This document shows positions 1 through 9,127 of a DNA stretch of 64,000 nucleotides, piece after piece. Made by a program: the position numbers and the translations under genes. Below the pieces are notes generated by a model that saw only the letters and a program-made list of their open reading frames with translations, was not told the DNA's origin and did not search any database. This DNA is from Flavobacterium psychrophilum (lineage in GTDB: Bacteria > Bacteroidota > Bacteroidia > Flavobacteriales > Flavobacteriaceae), in assembly GCA_003243255.1 (NCBI GenBank), contig QFQM01000002.1, forward strand, positions 1-64,000, given 5' to 3'. Position 1 is the first letter of the stretch; every line of letters starts with the position of its first letter.

Positions 1-1
1 A

Positions 2-133
2 GGATCAGCACTAGAAGCGAAGTACTTAAATCTTCAAGGAAGAATGTATATGAGCAATGGTGATGTACCTCCAAGCTTTGTACTTACAATCCCAGATCTT
101 GGGGAGCGATTCTTTGTTCAAACCCGTAAATAA
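2..133 (+). CDS. C-terminal end of an unidentified protein (partial)
   Basis: An open frame runs from the window edge to a TAA just 6 bases before the next gene. About 43 residues remain, ending in GERFFVQTRK. The tight spacing suggests the same transcript as the HEPN gene that follows. The fragment is too short for me to recognise a family. Confidence 0.55.
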   Translation, partial: GSALEAKYLNLQGRMYMSNGDVPPSFVLTIPDLGERFFVQTRK

Positions 134-139
134 ATTATT

Positions 140-862
140 ATGTCGAGAAGGGATAATGCAGGATTTCAATATAGTGAATTTATCAATCTTCAGTTATTTG
201 GTATCGATATGTTATTTAATGACTTAAAGAACTATCAAAATCTGATAGAGGATTTTCTTAGTCGTGAAAAGAAAAAACTTGAAGAGGAGTACGATGTGAT
301 CGATTTTGAACTTGAATCGAAAAAAGCAGGAGACAATCACAGGGAATATTACAACCATCTGATAGATTCATATAGTGAAAGGCATCACGAAATTGCGGGT
401 CTATTTCCGCACCATTTCCGATGCTTTTTCCTCACACAGACAATGGCAGTTATTGAGGCAGAATTTAAAAAATTATGTAATTCATATGGTCATTACAAGG
501 GGCAAAAATTTTATGTTGAAGACATGAAAGGAAGCAGTGATTTGGAAAAGTGTAAAGAATATATTGTAAATCTTCATCCTATGGATTTCAATGATTTTGC
601 AGATGATTGGCAATTTATTAAAAACTGTAAAGAGCTCAGAAATAAGATCGTTCATGAAGAAGGGCTCATAAAAAAAACTAATAAGGCAATAGTTCAGTTT
701 ATCGAAAGCCATCCCTCGCTATCACACAGCAAATATGTTACAGGAGATTTACTTAACTTCTCTATTGAAAATAATGCCCTCGCTTTGGAACTCCTTAATC
801 ACGCCGAGAATTTTTTTCAAGTGCTATTATATAAATTAGCAGAGGCGGACAGACCAATTTAA
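140..862 (+). CDS. HEPN-like protein, putative RNase or toxin
   Basis: A 240-residue, mostly helical protein. Near the C-terminus the segment ELRNKIVHEEG (residues 165-175) contains R167-N-K-I-V-H172. This fits the Rx4-6H signature of HEPN domains, many of which are RNases in toxin-antitoxin, abortive-infection and other defence systems. The N-terminal half is charged and may be coiled-coil (around residues 30-62). No signal peptide or membrane segment is visible, so it is probably cytoplasmic. It sits in a run of closely spaced + strand genes with two nuclease-like proteins downstream, which supports a defence role. The family call rests on one motif; RNase activity is inferred. Confidence 0.6.
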   Translation: MSRRDNAGFQYSEFINLQLFGIDMLFNDLKNYQNLIEDFLSREKKKLEEEYDVIDFELESKKAGDNHREYYNHLIDSYSERHHEIAGLFPHHFRCFFLTQTMAVIEAEFKKLCNSYGHYKGQKFYVEDMKGSSDLEKCKEYIVNLHPMDFNDFADDWQFIKNCKELRNKIVHEEGLIKKTNKAIVQFIESHPSLSHSKYVTGDLLNFSIENNALALELLNHAENFFQVLLYKLAEADRPI

Positions 863-879
863 ATATAAAATTACTAATA

Positions 880-1551
880 ATGGATGAAAAAAAGTATATG
901 AAAGAACATAATTATAAAGTCTGGGAAGTAAAAGATATTGAAGAACTTAATTGGAACAATATTTCCTATGATGGTCATGGATATGTACTCACAACTGATG
1001 GCAGCAGATACGATAGCCCTAATGATGAAGCCCTTTATCGCCAGGAGCGTCAACGTTGGAATGAGTTGAAAGTAAATAATTCTATAGAAAAGAAAAGTCT
1101 GCCAATGCTTGATCCAAATATTAAAGCAAGCTTGCGTAATTTTTTCAGCAGTACTGACGTCTTGATTGAACAGGAGATTATTCGTAGCTCTAAGTATTCG
1201 GCCGATATCGCCGAATATCTTTGTGCTAAGCTATTTGGGCTGGTCCTTTGTGATAACCAAAGGGAGGTCGGCTATGATGCAATGAATGCACAGGGAAAGA
1301 AAATACAGATTAAAATTAACAACAGCACAAAGAAAACCAACCAGGATATTGGGGACAAATCGGCTTATGATTATCTTTATTTAGTTGTTACTAGAAATAG
1401 CCTAATGTTTAATGCTGATTATGCCAGTGCTTTTCTTTTGTTTTATGTCTTGAGCAGTGAAGATATTCCAGGAGATAAGTACATTGCAAAGAATTTTATA
1501 AAAGGTCTTACACCGATCATCGCTGTAGACAGCCAATTTAAAATTATCTAA
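880..1551 (+). CDS. DUF6998-like protein with a possible PD-(D/E)XK core
   Basis: A 223-residue soluble protein, 17 bases after the HEPN gene. The N-terminal third (WEVKDIEELNWNNISYDG) is of unknown type. The C-terminal half reads ADIAEYLCAKLFGL, then GYDAMNAQGKKIQIK at residues 131-145, giving D133 followed by Q143-x-K145. That spacing resembles restriction-endonuclease-like folds and the DUF6998 family as I remember it. A nuclease role is inference. The neighbours (HEPN upstream, NucS-like protein downstream) point to a defence or DNA-processing cassette. Confidence 0.5.
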   Translation: MDEKKYMKEHNYKVWEVKDIEELNWNNISYDGHGYVLTTDGSRYDSPNDEALYRQERQRWNELKVNNSIEKKSLPMLDPNIKASLRNFFSSTDVLIEQEIIRSSKYSADIAEYLCAKLFGLVLCDNQREVGYDAMNAQGKKIQIKINNSTKKTNQDIGDKSAYDYLYLVVTRNSLMFNADYASAFLLFYVLSSEDIPGDKYIAKNFIKGLTPIIAVDSQFKII

Positions 1552-1568
1552 GATACCAAACACGCATT

Positions 1569-2675
1569 ATGTATAAGATTAATAGGTCAGCTAACAAGAT
1601 AACAGAACTTACAAAGGTTAGGTTCAAAGATTACGGTATACGTGAAAGACAGCATTTACAGGAATGGCTGGCTAATGAACAGGGAGTTTTTGGTGGTGAA
1701 GAGCTACTTATTATCGCTAAGGAGTTTAGCGGATTTTCGGATACCAACGAAAGGCTCGATCTCCTGGCGCTCGATAAAGATGGAAACGTTGTTGTAATCG
1801 AGAATAAACTTGATGATTCCGGTCGAAACGTCACATGGCAAGCATTAAAATACGCATCGTATTGTTCAACACTGAAAAAGGAAAATATCTTAAAGATATA
1901 TCAGGAATATCTAGATAGGTATACTAGTGGTGCCATAGCAGTTGAGAAACTGTCGGAATTTTATGATGAAGAATTTGAGGCGATGGATAGTTTCAATATT
2001 TCAAACTCACAACGCATCATATTTGTTGCCAATGAATACCGTAAGGAGGTTACCTCAACGATTATGTGGCTTCTTAATTTTAAATTGAGAGTGCAATGCT
2101 TTAAGGTAACTCCCTTTGCATTAGAGGATGACTTATTCCTTACACTTGAGCAGATCATTCCCCAAAAAGATATTGAAGATTACATCATTAAGATGGCAGA
2201 GAAGAGTAGGGAAGAAATGAATACACAAGAAGGCAATAAGGATAGGCATAATTTGCGGCTAAAATTCTGGAATAAGATCCTTCCCCTTTTTAAAGGTAAG
2301 ACGCAGCTATTTCAAAGTATAAATCCAACTAAAGACCATTGGTTGACATCAACCCTTGCAGGGGTAAAGTATACGATTGTGATAACCAAGAATAATTGTA
2401 GTGTCCTTATTGAATTTAGCAAGTCCGACGTGAGTGAGAATAAGCATATGTTCGATTCGCTACTAAAATCAAAGGAAGAAATTGAGACTAAGTTTGGGCA
2501 CCCGTTAAATTGGGAAAGGTTAGATGATAAAATATCAAGCCGGGTTTCCTATAGTTTGCAGGAAGTAAATTATTTTAACGAGAACAATTGGGGTACTATG
2601 CAGACATTTTTAATTGAGAATATCATTAAATTAGAAAAAGCTGTAGAAGATCCTTTAGCTAAAATTAAACGATGA
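1569..2675 (+). CDS. DUF4268-type protein with NucS-like nuclease domain
   Basis: 368 residues. The N-terminal domain carries RLDLLALDKDGNVVVIENK at residues 62-80. Asp64 and the E78-N-K80 triad match the PD-(D/E)XK signature of NucS-like and DUF4268 proteins, and a conserved-looking Q-x-L-K-Y-A-x-Y stretch follows. The C-terminal half (about 220-368) fits the DUF4268 domain, rich in aromatic and charged residues. The product is probably a cytoplasmic DNA-cleaving enzyme. The gene begins 17 bases after the previous one, so the three genes at 140-2675 likely form one operon. The family call is fairly firm; the substrate is unknown. Confidence 0.65.
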   Translation: MYKINRSANKITELTKVRFKDYGIRERQHLQEWLANEQGVFGGEELLIIAKEFSGFSDTNERLDLLALDKDGNVVVIENKLDDSGRNVTWQALKYASYCSTLKKENILKIYQEYLDRYTSGAIAVEKLSEFYDEEFEAMDSFNISNSQRIIFVANEYRKEVTSTIMWLLNFKLRVQCFKVTPFALEDDLFLTLEQIIPQKDIEDYIIKMAEKSREEMNTQEGNKDRHNLRLKFWNKILPLFKGKTQLFQSINPTKDHWLTSTLAGVKYTIVITKNNCSVLIEFSKSDVSENKHMFDSLLKSKEEIETKFGHPLNWERLDDKISSRVSYSLQEVNYFNENNWGTMQTFLIENIIKLEKAVEDPLAKIKR

Positions 2676-2788
2676 GGCCTTATAGCTTAATTATTAATTG
2701 AAACAGTTGTATTAGCAACAGGCATATTTATTCCTTTTTAAGCTCATCTAGGAAGAACTTGAATGTTTCTTATTGAATACGTCAGTAA

Positions 2789-3070
2789 ATTGCTGAGCTG
2801 TTCCAAAACGGATGTATTCAACAGCTAATTACAGCAATTGAAGCGAATCGTAAAAAGAATCGTGAAGAATATGTTGCTTTATGGGATGGGATCTTTATAA
2901 TAATAAGGTGAAAAGGTTTAAGGCTGAAGAAGCTTTCAATAAAATGAAGCAAGCGATAAAATTAAATGCTTTCTCGCTATTCCTGGATATCACAATGTCT
3001 TGTCCGTGGAGGAGCAAAATGTTGACATGATTGATATCCTATTGGCAGGTAGCTTTATATCAAGAATAAC
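2789..3070 (+). pseudogene. Decayed coding remnant between two nuclease cassettes
   Basis: The 533-base gap at 2676-3208 holds no intact gene. Two overlapping broken frames look protein-like: 2789-2911 (including QQLITAIEANRKKN and EEYVALWDG) and 2902-3030 (including FKAEEAFNKMKQAIKLNAF). A short third stretch (DMIDILLAGSFISR) follows. Frame changes and stops suggest a former gene with several frameshifts. I cannot name the parent family. Chance open frames in AT-rich DNA remain possible. Confidence 0.3.
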
Positions 3071-3208
3071 ATAGCCGTTTCAATTTTGCAGCAGAAAGAA
3101 CATTTTTTCTATAAACTCCACTTTTAATCAATCGTTGAGGTGTCCGGTGTCCAAACACAGTTTGATCTCATTATCAGTTAATTTTAGTGGGCCAGCAAAA
3201 TTTTTAAA

Positions 3209-5416
3209 ATGATAATACTATCTAATATGGAAAATACTTCAATAAATAAGAAAGATCCGATGGATGAATGGTCTGCAGGGTTACCGAATGAAGTTTCGAG
3301 ACTTAATAAGTGGCTTAGTGAAACTACAAAACGTTTTGAAACATTTGATCTCCTTGCAAATGTATGTTTTTACAATCATATACACAGCCCTGATGAGTAT
3401 ACTGACTATCGCGGAGATAAGCACTTCTATGTGCCTGAGATTTTAGCTTTACTTTGTCTGAAGGAAAATTATATTGAAAAAAGTACAATAAGTGATGACG
3501 ATTTTTTTCCCACCTTGCAAGATATACAAGATAATATCTTGAAATATAGCGGAATGAAAGACGCGATGGAATTTACCGAAAAAGCAGCAGTTAAAAATGT
3601 AATTTCAGATATCGCAGAGATCCTTGAGCGAGAAGCGAAAGTAATTCGCAATCCTGGATTACCGGATCATCATTTAGATTTTACATCAAAGCTTTTTGAA
3701 CCAATAAAACAAACAATAGAGACAACTTACGGATTTAGCTTGTCAGATTCGATTCAGATCAGGGACAAAATTTCACAATTCTTAAATGATAAAGTTTTTA
3801 CTGCCAAAAGTTCAGTTTTTGGCGACCTGAAGGCGTATATGGATGAAATCGTCAGATTCAGGAAAACAAAAACATATCCACCAGACGCCAAGCTCAGCGA
3901 AGAAGATCTACAGGAACTTTCTGCAATGAATTACAATGATGCACGAAAGGTTTTAAAAGATCATTTGTCAATTCTGGTACACCATAAATTCGGAGAGGTT
4001 TATTCTTTTACAGCTGAAGAATTATCTACGTTTACCGAAGTGGATTTAAAAAGTGTCAACTCTTTTTTATTAGCTTTCTCTTGTGAGTTTCCTTCTTTAA
4101 AAGCGACAGATGAAATACATGAGACGAATTCCATCCTTAAAAGAAAGCCAATAGTCCATCATAATGGTCGGTATTTACTTGTTTCAATACCATTACTGTT
4201 TTGGGCTCCGGAAATCCTATTTGAAGAAGGAATTAAATTGAATTCGAAACTATCAGGAAGGTATTCTAAAATTAAACATGATTTTGTATTGGAAGAAAGT
4301 CTTTTATATTTTAAAGAACTGATGCCGACAGCAAACATACTACCTTCTAACCTATATTATACCATTGGTGAAGATCGTTTTGAGACAGATGCTATAATTA
4401 TCTTTGACACAGTTTTATTTATTATTGAAGCAAAAGGTCATAGAATTAGTACAAAGGCAAAGTCTGGCAACAGGCAGCGGACCGAAAATCATTTAAAAGA
4501 AATAGTAAAAGAATCATATCAACAAGGAATCCGTACATTGCGATACATTGAAGAAAACCAGGAGGTCGAATTTAGTACTGATCGCTCGGGCAAGTTTAAA
4601 ATCAGGAAAGAAGATTTCGATGAAATTGTAATTGTCTCCCTGACACTTGAACCTGTAGGCAATCTTTCAATGTCATTAAAAGCTACCGACAGTCTAGGTT
4701 ATTTTAGAGATGGCTACTTTCCGTGGATCATTAGCATCTATGATTTGGTAGTGCTGCGCGACATGATTGATAACCCCTTCATGTTTATCCATTACATTAG
4801 GAAAAGAAAGGATTTTTTATCCCATAACCATGTTTCTACCTATGAAGAAACGGACTTGCTCGGATATTTCCTTTCCAATGGTTTGAATATAGACAATCTT
4901 CTAAAAGATTCCGAAGGAAATCCTAACTCTTTTATTTTCCTAGAGCCAAATACCGATAAGATAAATGACTATTACTTATATAAATTCGGAAAGAAAGAGA
5001 AATTTACAAAAAAACCGGCGTGCTATTTGCCGACCGCAATGAATGATTTCTTAATTCAATTGGACCAATCACTCCTAGAACATAGGGTCAAAGTGGCTTT
5101 AATTATACTTCAGTTTGACAATGGCTCAATGAAAAGTTTCATGGATAGGGTCAAAATTACCAAAAGGGATTTTAGTAAAGATAAGCAATTGCATGATGGC
5201 TCATTATTTAACGACCAACTTAAGTTCGGAATGACACATATGACGAGTGCAAATAAATCTGAATTAGATTCAAAACTGTACTACTATTGCCACTATAAGT
5301 TCAATCAATTAAATGCAAATGTTTGGGTTGGTGTAGCAGATATGGGGTCAGACCCAAATAAATTTGATTTTACCGGAGTATTTTTCATGAGCAAAGAAAA
5401 ACCGCAATTACTATAA
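3209..5416 (+). CDS. Large protein with PD-(D/E)XK / NERD-like nuclease motif
   Basis: 735 residues; an internal ATG at 3227 (MENTSINKK) is an equally plausible start. The N-terminal 350 residues are helical and unrecognised. Near residue 390 the text runs ETDAIIIFDTVLFIIEAKGHR, with D394 and E407-A-K409, the pattern of a PD-(D/E)XK or nuclease-related (NERD) domain. A basic, Gln-rich helix with regular spacing follows, as in such nucleases. The C-terminal 200 residues include a K/F-rich region of unknown role. No export signal is seen. It is followed by a DUF2971 gene only 4 bases away, so the two are probably co-expressed, and the pair resembles a two-gene anti-phage cassette. Confidence 0.6.
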   Translation: MIILSNMENTSINKKDPMDEWSAGLPNEVSRLNKWLSETTKRFETFDLLANVCFYNHIHSPDEYTDYRGDKHFYVPEILALLCLKENYIEKSTISDDDFFPTLQDIQDNILKYSGMKDAMEFTEKAAVKNVISDIAEILEREAKVIRNPGLPDHHLDFTSKLFEPIKQTIETTYGFSLSDSIQIRDKISQFLNDKVFTAKSSVFGDLKAYMDEIVRFRKTKTYPPDAKLSEEDLQELSAMNYNDARKVLKDHLSILVHHKFGEVYSFTAEELSTFTEVDLKSVNSFLLAFSCEFPSLKATDEIHETNSILKRKPIVHHNGRYLLVSIPLLFWAPEILFEEGIKLNSKLSGRYSKIKHDFVLEESLLYFKELMPTANILPSNLYYTIGEDRFETDAIIIFDTVLFIIEAKGHRISTKAKSGNRQRTENHLKEIVKESYQQGIRTLRYIEENQEVEFSTDRSGKFKIRKEDFDEIVIVSLTLEPVGNLSMSLKATDSLGYFRDGYFPWIISIYDLVVLRDMIDNPFMFIHYIRKRKDFLSHNHVSTYEETDLLGYFLSNGLNIDNLLKDSEGNPNSFIFLEPNTDKINDYYLYKFGKKEKFTKKPACYLPTAMNDFLIQLDQSLLEHRVKVALIILQFDNGSMKSFMDRVKITKRDFSKDKQLHDGSLFNDQLKFGMTHMTSANKSELDSKLYYYCHYKFNQLNANVWVGVADMGSDPNKFDFTGVFFMSKEKPQLL

Positions 5417-5420
5417 GTTT

Positions 5421-6851
5421 ATGTACAGATTCAGATCAATTTATAATTTGCTTGATGGCCATAGTGAATTGGAAAACCAGGAAATTTATTTCTCGCCTTC
5501 GCGCGATTTAAATGACCCGATGGAGGGTCTGCTTGACATTTTTTGGGATGGTGATTCAGTCGTATGGGAAAACCTCTTGAGGCATTTTCTTATGTGTTTG
5601 GAGCATGCTTTCGCATTAAACGCAATAGCCGGGGAAACAACACAAATCAAGGCAGCGCAAATACCGATATTTAGAAACAGGTCTACCTATGCTTCTGAAG
5701 CTGCAAAAAAAATACACTCCCAGATAGAAGAAATTTTCTTTGCCTATGACTATATAAAAAACTTGCCGGACGGTCTGGCCAGCCGTACCAATGCAATTAG
5801 AAGAGACGAACTAATTACATACCTGAGATTGGTCCATGCCTATGCACTGCAGGCCATAACATCTGTATATCAGGAGCAAGGGCTGCTAAATGGAAAAACC
5901 AGTAGAAAGACTTTCACAGATCTGAAAAACTTCATCAAAGGCAATGATCCGTTGATAGAAATCCTCACCAGGGCAGAAGGAGAGTCGTCTGGAACTGCAG
6001 AACTTGGCTCGATATTCTTTTCAATTGCTGGAAAAGTTTCAACCGAACTGAACCTGCTGACAGCTTTCCACGATCCCACATTATCTGTGAATTCGAATAA
6101 GTTTTTTCTTCTTTATGAATTTTGCGAAGCATACGTATCTAGAATTGAAGAGATGGTATATCCAGATTGGTATACCGCCTGCTTTATGTCAAGCTGTGAT
6201 AACGCATCCGTCTGGAGCCATTATGGTGAACAACACAAAGGTGTGTGCCTAAAGTTTAAGACCGATATTGTCGGCAATGAAATTCAGTTTAACATCGAGC
6301 GTATAAGAGGATATAATGGTAGTGGGCCCGTCGTGGGAACTATGCCGCATACTTTTTACAAAGTCAATTATGAAAACAAGCACGTAGAAATTGATTTTTT
6401 TAGATCCCTGGGAAGGTTGCAGGTGTTTATGCTGAGGAGCCATTGGTACACCGATAGAAATGGCAATTTGAGTGTATGCGCCGATCCGATTTCAAAAGAT
6501 CCAGAAATTTGGGACAGGTGGCATTCGAGTCATTGGAGTAGCTTTTACAGGGGTGCGACCACCAAACTGCAAGATTGGAGCTATGAGAACGAATACAGAT
6601 TGATCCTTACAAATATGCTGCATGATTTCGATACGGTAGAAAACCGTAAATTGAAATATGATTTCAACTCCTTGGAAGGCATAATTTTTGGGATCAAAAC
6701 TACAGCGGAAGACAAACTGAAAATTATTAAAATCGTCGATGAAAAGTGTAAAAAATACAATCGTAACGATTTCAATTTCTATCAGGCATATTATTCAAAA
6801 GAGTCAGGAAAAATTGAGTATTCTTTACTTGGGCTGATCAAACAAGACTAG
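5421..6851 (+). CDS. DUF2971 domain protein
   Basis: 476 residues. The N-terminal MYRFRS..., SPSRDLNDPMEG (about residues 27-38) and the later SVWSHYGEQHKGVCLKF are hallmarks of DUF2971, a family common in bacterial defence islands whose biochemistry I do not know. A further conserved-type block, YENEYRLIL, lies near residue 390. The usual family length is about 250-300 residues, so the middle part (about 50-240) is an insertion. The protein is cytoplasmic by appearance. Co-transcription with the upstream nuclease is suggested by the 4-base spacing. Confidence 0.7.
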   Translation: MYRFRSIYNLLDGHSELENQEIYFSPSRDLNDPMEGLLDIFWDGDSVVWENLLRHFLMCLEHAFALNAIAGETTQIKAAQIPIFRNRSTYASEAAKKIHSQIEEIFFAYDYIKNLPDGLASRTNAIRRDELITYLRLVHAYALQAITSVYQEQGLLNGKTSRKTFTDLKNFIKGNDPLIEILTRAEGESSGTAELGSIFFSIAGKVSTELNLLTAFHDPTLSVNSNKFFLLYEFCEAYVSRIEEMVYPDWYTACFMSSCDNASVWSHYGEQHKGVCLKFKTDIVGNEIQFNIERIRGYNGSGPVVGTMPHTFYKVNYENKHVEIDFFRSLGRLQVFMLRSHWYTDRNGNLSVCADPISKDPEIWDRWHSSHWSSFYRGATTKLQDWSYENEYRLILTNMLHDFDTVENRKLKYDFNSLEGIIFGIKTTAEDKLKIIKIVDEKCKKYNRNDFNFYQAYYSKESGKIEYSLLGLIKQD

Positions 6852-7123
6852 TGCTATACTGCTTTAGCTTTCCACTTTTACAAATTTTCCTAAAAAATCT
6901 TCGATTCTTTCTTTAAAACTTATTACAGATAGCTAAAGCGTATAAGGTAGGAGAATAGCAAATTAGTAAGTAGTGACTTTGTAAATAGGTATTTATATAT
7001 ATTGACCAACTTCATTAAAAGTGTTAATTTAGTTTTAGATTGGCTTTTTGCGGTATATAGTTTACTATTTTGATTGAAAGGATAATAAGTAACTTTATTA
7101 AATCAATCAAATACATTAATTAT

Positions 7124-8617
7124 ATGAAGTCAGCCTATTTGTATGTTCGTGTAAGTACCGACGAACAAAAGAGAAAAGGATACTCTTTGCCGGAACAAGA
7201 GGATAGATTATTAAAGTATTGTAAATACAACAATATCTATGTAAAGGGAATTTATCGCGAAGATTTCTCTGCAAAAAATTTCAATAGACCAGAATGGAAA
7301 CAGTTGTTTTCAGAAATTAAAAAGAGATCATCAGGAGAAGATAAAAATATACTATTTATCAAATGGGATCGATTCAGCCGTAATGTTGAATATGCTTATG
7401 AAATGATCGGTAAGCTTCGGAAATATAAAACAACCGCAATGGCTATAGACCAACCAATTGATTTCTTTGTTCCGGAAAGTACAGTTATGCTGGCTGTTTA
7501 TTTAGCTGTTCCCGAAGCAGAAAACACCCGAAGAGCTCAAAATACTGCAAGCGGCATTCGTCGAGCGAAGCTGATGGGTAGATATCCTGGTAAGGCACCA
7601 TTGGGATTTATCAATTTAACATTAATGGATGGCAAAAAAGCTATCGCTCCTAAAGAGCCAGAAGCCGAAATTATAAAATGGGCATTTTATCAGGTTGCCA
7701 AGAACGATCATAAAATATCTGAAATCATAAAAATAGCTAATGATAAAGGATTACTATGTTCAAGATCACACTTTTTCAGGATTTTGCACAATCCGGTTTA
7801 TTGCGGGCTTATTCCAATCAAACTAGACTCTAGCGAAAAGCAAATGATAAAAGGATTACACGAACCATTGGTATCTGAGTCTTTGTTTAATCAAGTTCAA
7901 TCTGTTATTAATACAAAAAGAAGAACTACTGCGAAAAGAGATGATTTACAATCATTATTTTTTCTCAGAGGTCTTTTAATCTGTCCTGTTTGCGGTAGAA
8001 AACTAAGTGGAAGTGTTTCACAAGGGAGGTCAAAAAAATATCCATATTATCATTGTCATGATGGTTGCAGAACAAGGATAGATGCAGTTTTTCTTAATGA
8101 TTGCTATCGAAATAAGCTTCAACAATTGATACTCTCGAATAATACAATTGAATTGTTTAAGAATATTTTAGAAGACCAAAATATTAAGACAGAAAAAGCA
8201 AGTTATATATACTCTCAAAAAGTATTAGAGAGGAAAATAAAAGAGGAGGGGCTAACCCTTTCTCGAGGCAGAAAATTATTTATAGCAGGAATATTAAAAA
8301 TTGATGACTACAATGAATTAAAAAAAGAGAATCTGGTTAACATTAAAAACCTTAAAAAGGAAGCACGAGATGTTATGTTTAAATTAAAAGCTATTGATAA
8401 AAAAAATCAAATAGTAGATAATACATTGGTGGAAATCTTTCAAAAATTTTCTGAATTTCATACATCAGATAAAAAATATCTTGTAAATCTTATTCCGCCG
8501 ACAGATGTTGATTTTAAAACAGGATATCTTTCTTTAGATTTAAATCAAGCATTTTCAAAAATATTATCAAAAAAAGGTAACCGAAAAACTAATAAAAAGC
8601 ATGAATTTCATCGATAA
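7124..8617 (+). CDS. Large serine recombinase 1
   Basis: 497 residues from the ATG at 7124. A TTG 54 bases earlier extends the frame, but the natural family start is MKSAYLYVRVSTDEQ. The resolvase/invertase catalytic domain covers residues 1-150, with catalytic Ser11 in VRVSTDEQ and the Arg-rich KWDRFSRN block. A recombinase domain follows, then a zinc ribbon (CPVCGRKLSGS ... CHDGC) and a C-terminal coiled coil. Such enzymes integrate and excise mobile elements with little homology between att sites. It is clearly related to recombinase 2 at 54615. Its 3' end overlaps a 54-residue companion gene, and an att-like sequence lies 340 bases downstream. Confidence 0.92.
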   Translation: MKSAYLYVRVSTDEQKRKGYSLPEQEDRLLKYCKYNNIYVKGIYREDFSAKNFNRPEWKQLFSEIKKRSSGEDKNILFIKWDRFSRNVEYAYEMIGKLRKYKTTAMAIDQPIDFFVPESTVMLAVYLAVPEAENTRRAQNTASGIRRAKLMGRYPGKAPLGFINLTLMDGKKAIAPKEPEAEIIKWAFYQVAKNDHKISEIIKIANDKGLLCSRSHFFRILHNPVYCGLIPIKLDSSEKQMIKGLHEPLVSESLFNQVQSVINTKRRTTAKRDDLQSLFFLRGLLICPVCGRKLSGSVSQGRSKKYPYYHCHDGCRTRIDAVFLNDCYRNKLQQLILSNNTIELFKNILEDQNIKTEKASYIYSQKVLERKIKEEGLTLSRGRKLFIAGILKIDDYNELKKENLVNIKNLKKEARDVMFKLKAIDKKNQIVDNTLVEIFQKFSEFHTSDKKYLVNLIPPTDVDFKTGYLSLDLNQAFSKILSKKGNRKTNKKHEFHR

Positions 8618-8765
8618 AAATGTTTCAGTAGAAAAAGCCGTTATTATTCTGTCGAAGAACGGCATTCAGGTAAATGAGAAGGAAGCCGAAATTATATTGG
8701 AATTACTATATTTAGTATCAAAAAGTTACGATAAACCAAAAGAGAAAAAAATACCATATCGTTAA
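8601..8765 (+). CDS. 54-residue companion of recombinase 1
   Basis: A short frame overlaps the last 17 bases of the recombinase gene in another frame. It encodes a 54-residue helical protein containing VSVEKAVIILSKNGIQV and AEIILELLYLV. The same residue pattern (S-x-E-x-A, L-x3-G-I, A-x2-I-L-x-L-L) and the identical length recur in the protein encoded just before recombinase 2 at 54454. Its presence with both recombinases argues that it is a real gene, perhaps a directionality or expression factor. That role is inference. Confidence 0.65.
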   Translation: MNFIDKNVSVEKAVIILSKNGIQVNEKEAEIILELLYLVSKSYDKPKEKKIPYR

Positions 8766-8924
8766 TGAGATTTCGAACCACCGTTCAACTCCAATTAAAT
8801 CTCTAAATAAAGCACTTTTTGACTGTCTATTTCACATAGGCTAAGGATTTCTTGAGAAAAACTCGAACCATAAAATATCAGGCTGTAAAAGTTTGATAAA
8901 GAGATTCTTATGGGTATAAAAAAA

Positions 8925-8949
8925 GAGACAACTATTTGATAGTTGTCTC
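8925..8949 (-). terminator. Hairpin terminator (leftward) at the island junction
   Basis: GAGACAACTA and TAGTTGTCTC form a perfect 10-bp stem around a TTTGA loop. On the minus strand a T-run follows (A-run at 8918-8924). No minus-strand gene remains to its right, so it looks like a leftover. The tRNA-Arg gene at 56.1 kb has the same arrangement of GGTCACT followed by a leftward hairpin. Confidence 0.6.
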
Positions 8950-8953
8950 TCTA

Positions 8954-8982
8954 AGTGACCCGAATATACAAAATCCAAACCA
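8954..8982. other. Putative attachment-site remnant
   Basis: Read on the minus strand it has TGGTTTG, a short spacer, then GGTCACT and the hairpin terminator. The tRNA-Arg gene at 56131-56204 ends the same way: TGGTTTG in the T arm, GGTCACT at the 3' end, then a terminator. The blocks between differ and spacing is 15 rather than 11 bases, so this is a diverged or hybrid att site at best. Confidence 0.35.
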
Positions 8983-9109
8983 TTTTATGCAGGATTTGAA
9001 GAAATTGGCCTACTTTAACGGGATTTATTAAGATATTTTCTATACGTTTTCAAAGTTAGCGGTTTATTTTGTCTAGTCGGGGATTCGGTAAATTTTATAC
9101 TTCAAAACT

Positions 9110-9127
9110 GTGGCAAATTCGTGGCAA
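9110..9127 (+). repeat. Short direct repeat GTGGCAA
   Basis: GTGGCAA occurs twice, separated by ATTC, inside the junction region. Close direct repeats near element ends can be recombinase arm sites; here that is only a suggestion. Confidence 0.35.

Noticed and set aside
7070..7123. Upstream TTG extension of recombinase 1
   Set aside because: The family starts at MKSAYLYVRVST; the added 18 residues have no counterpart in recombinase 2.
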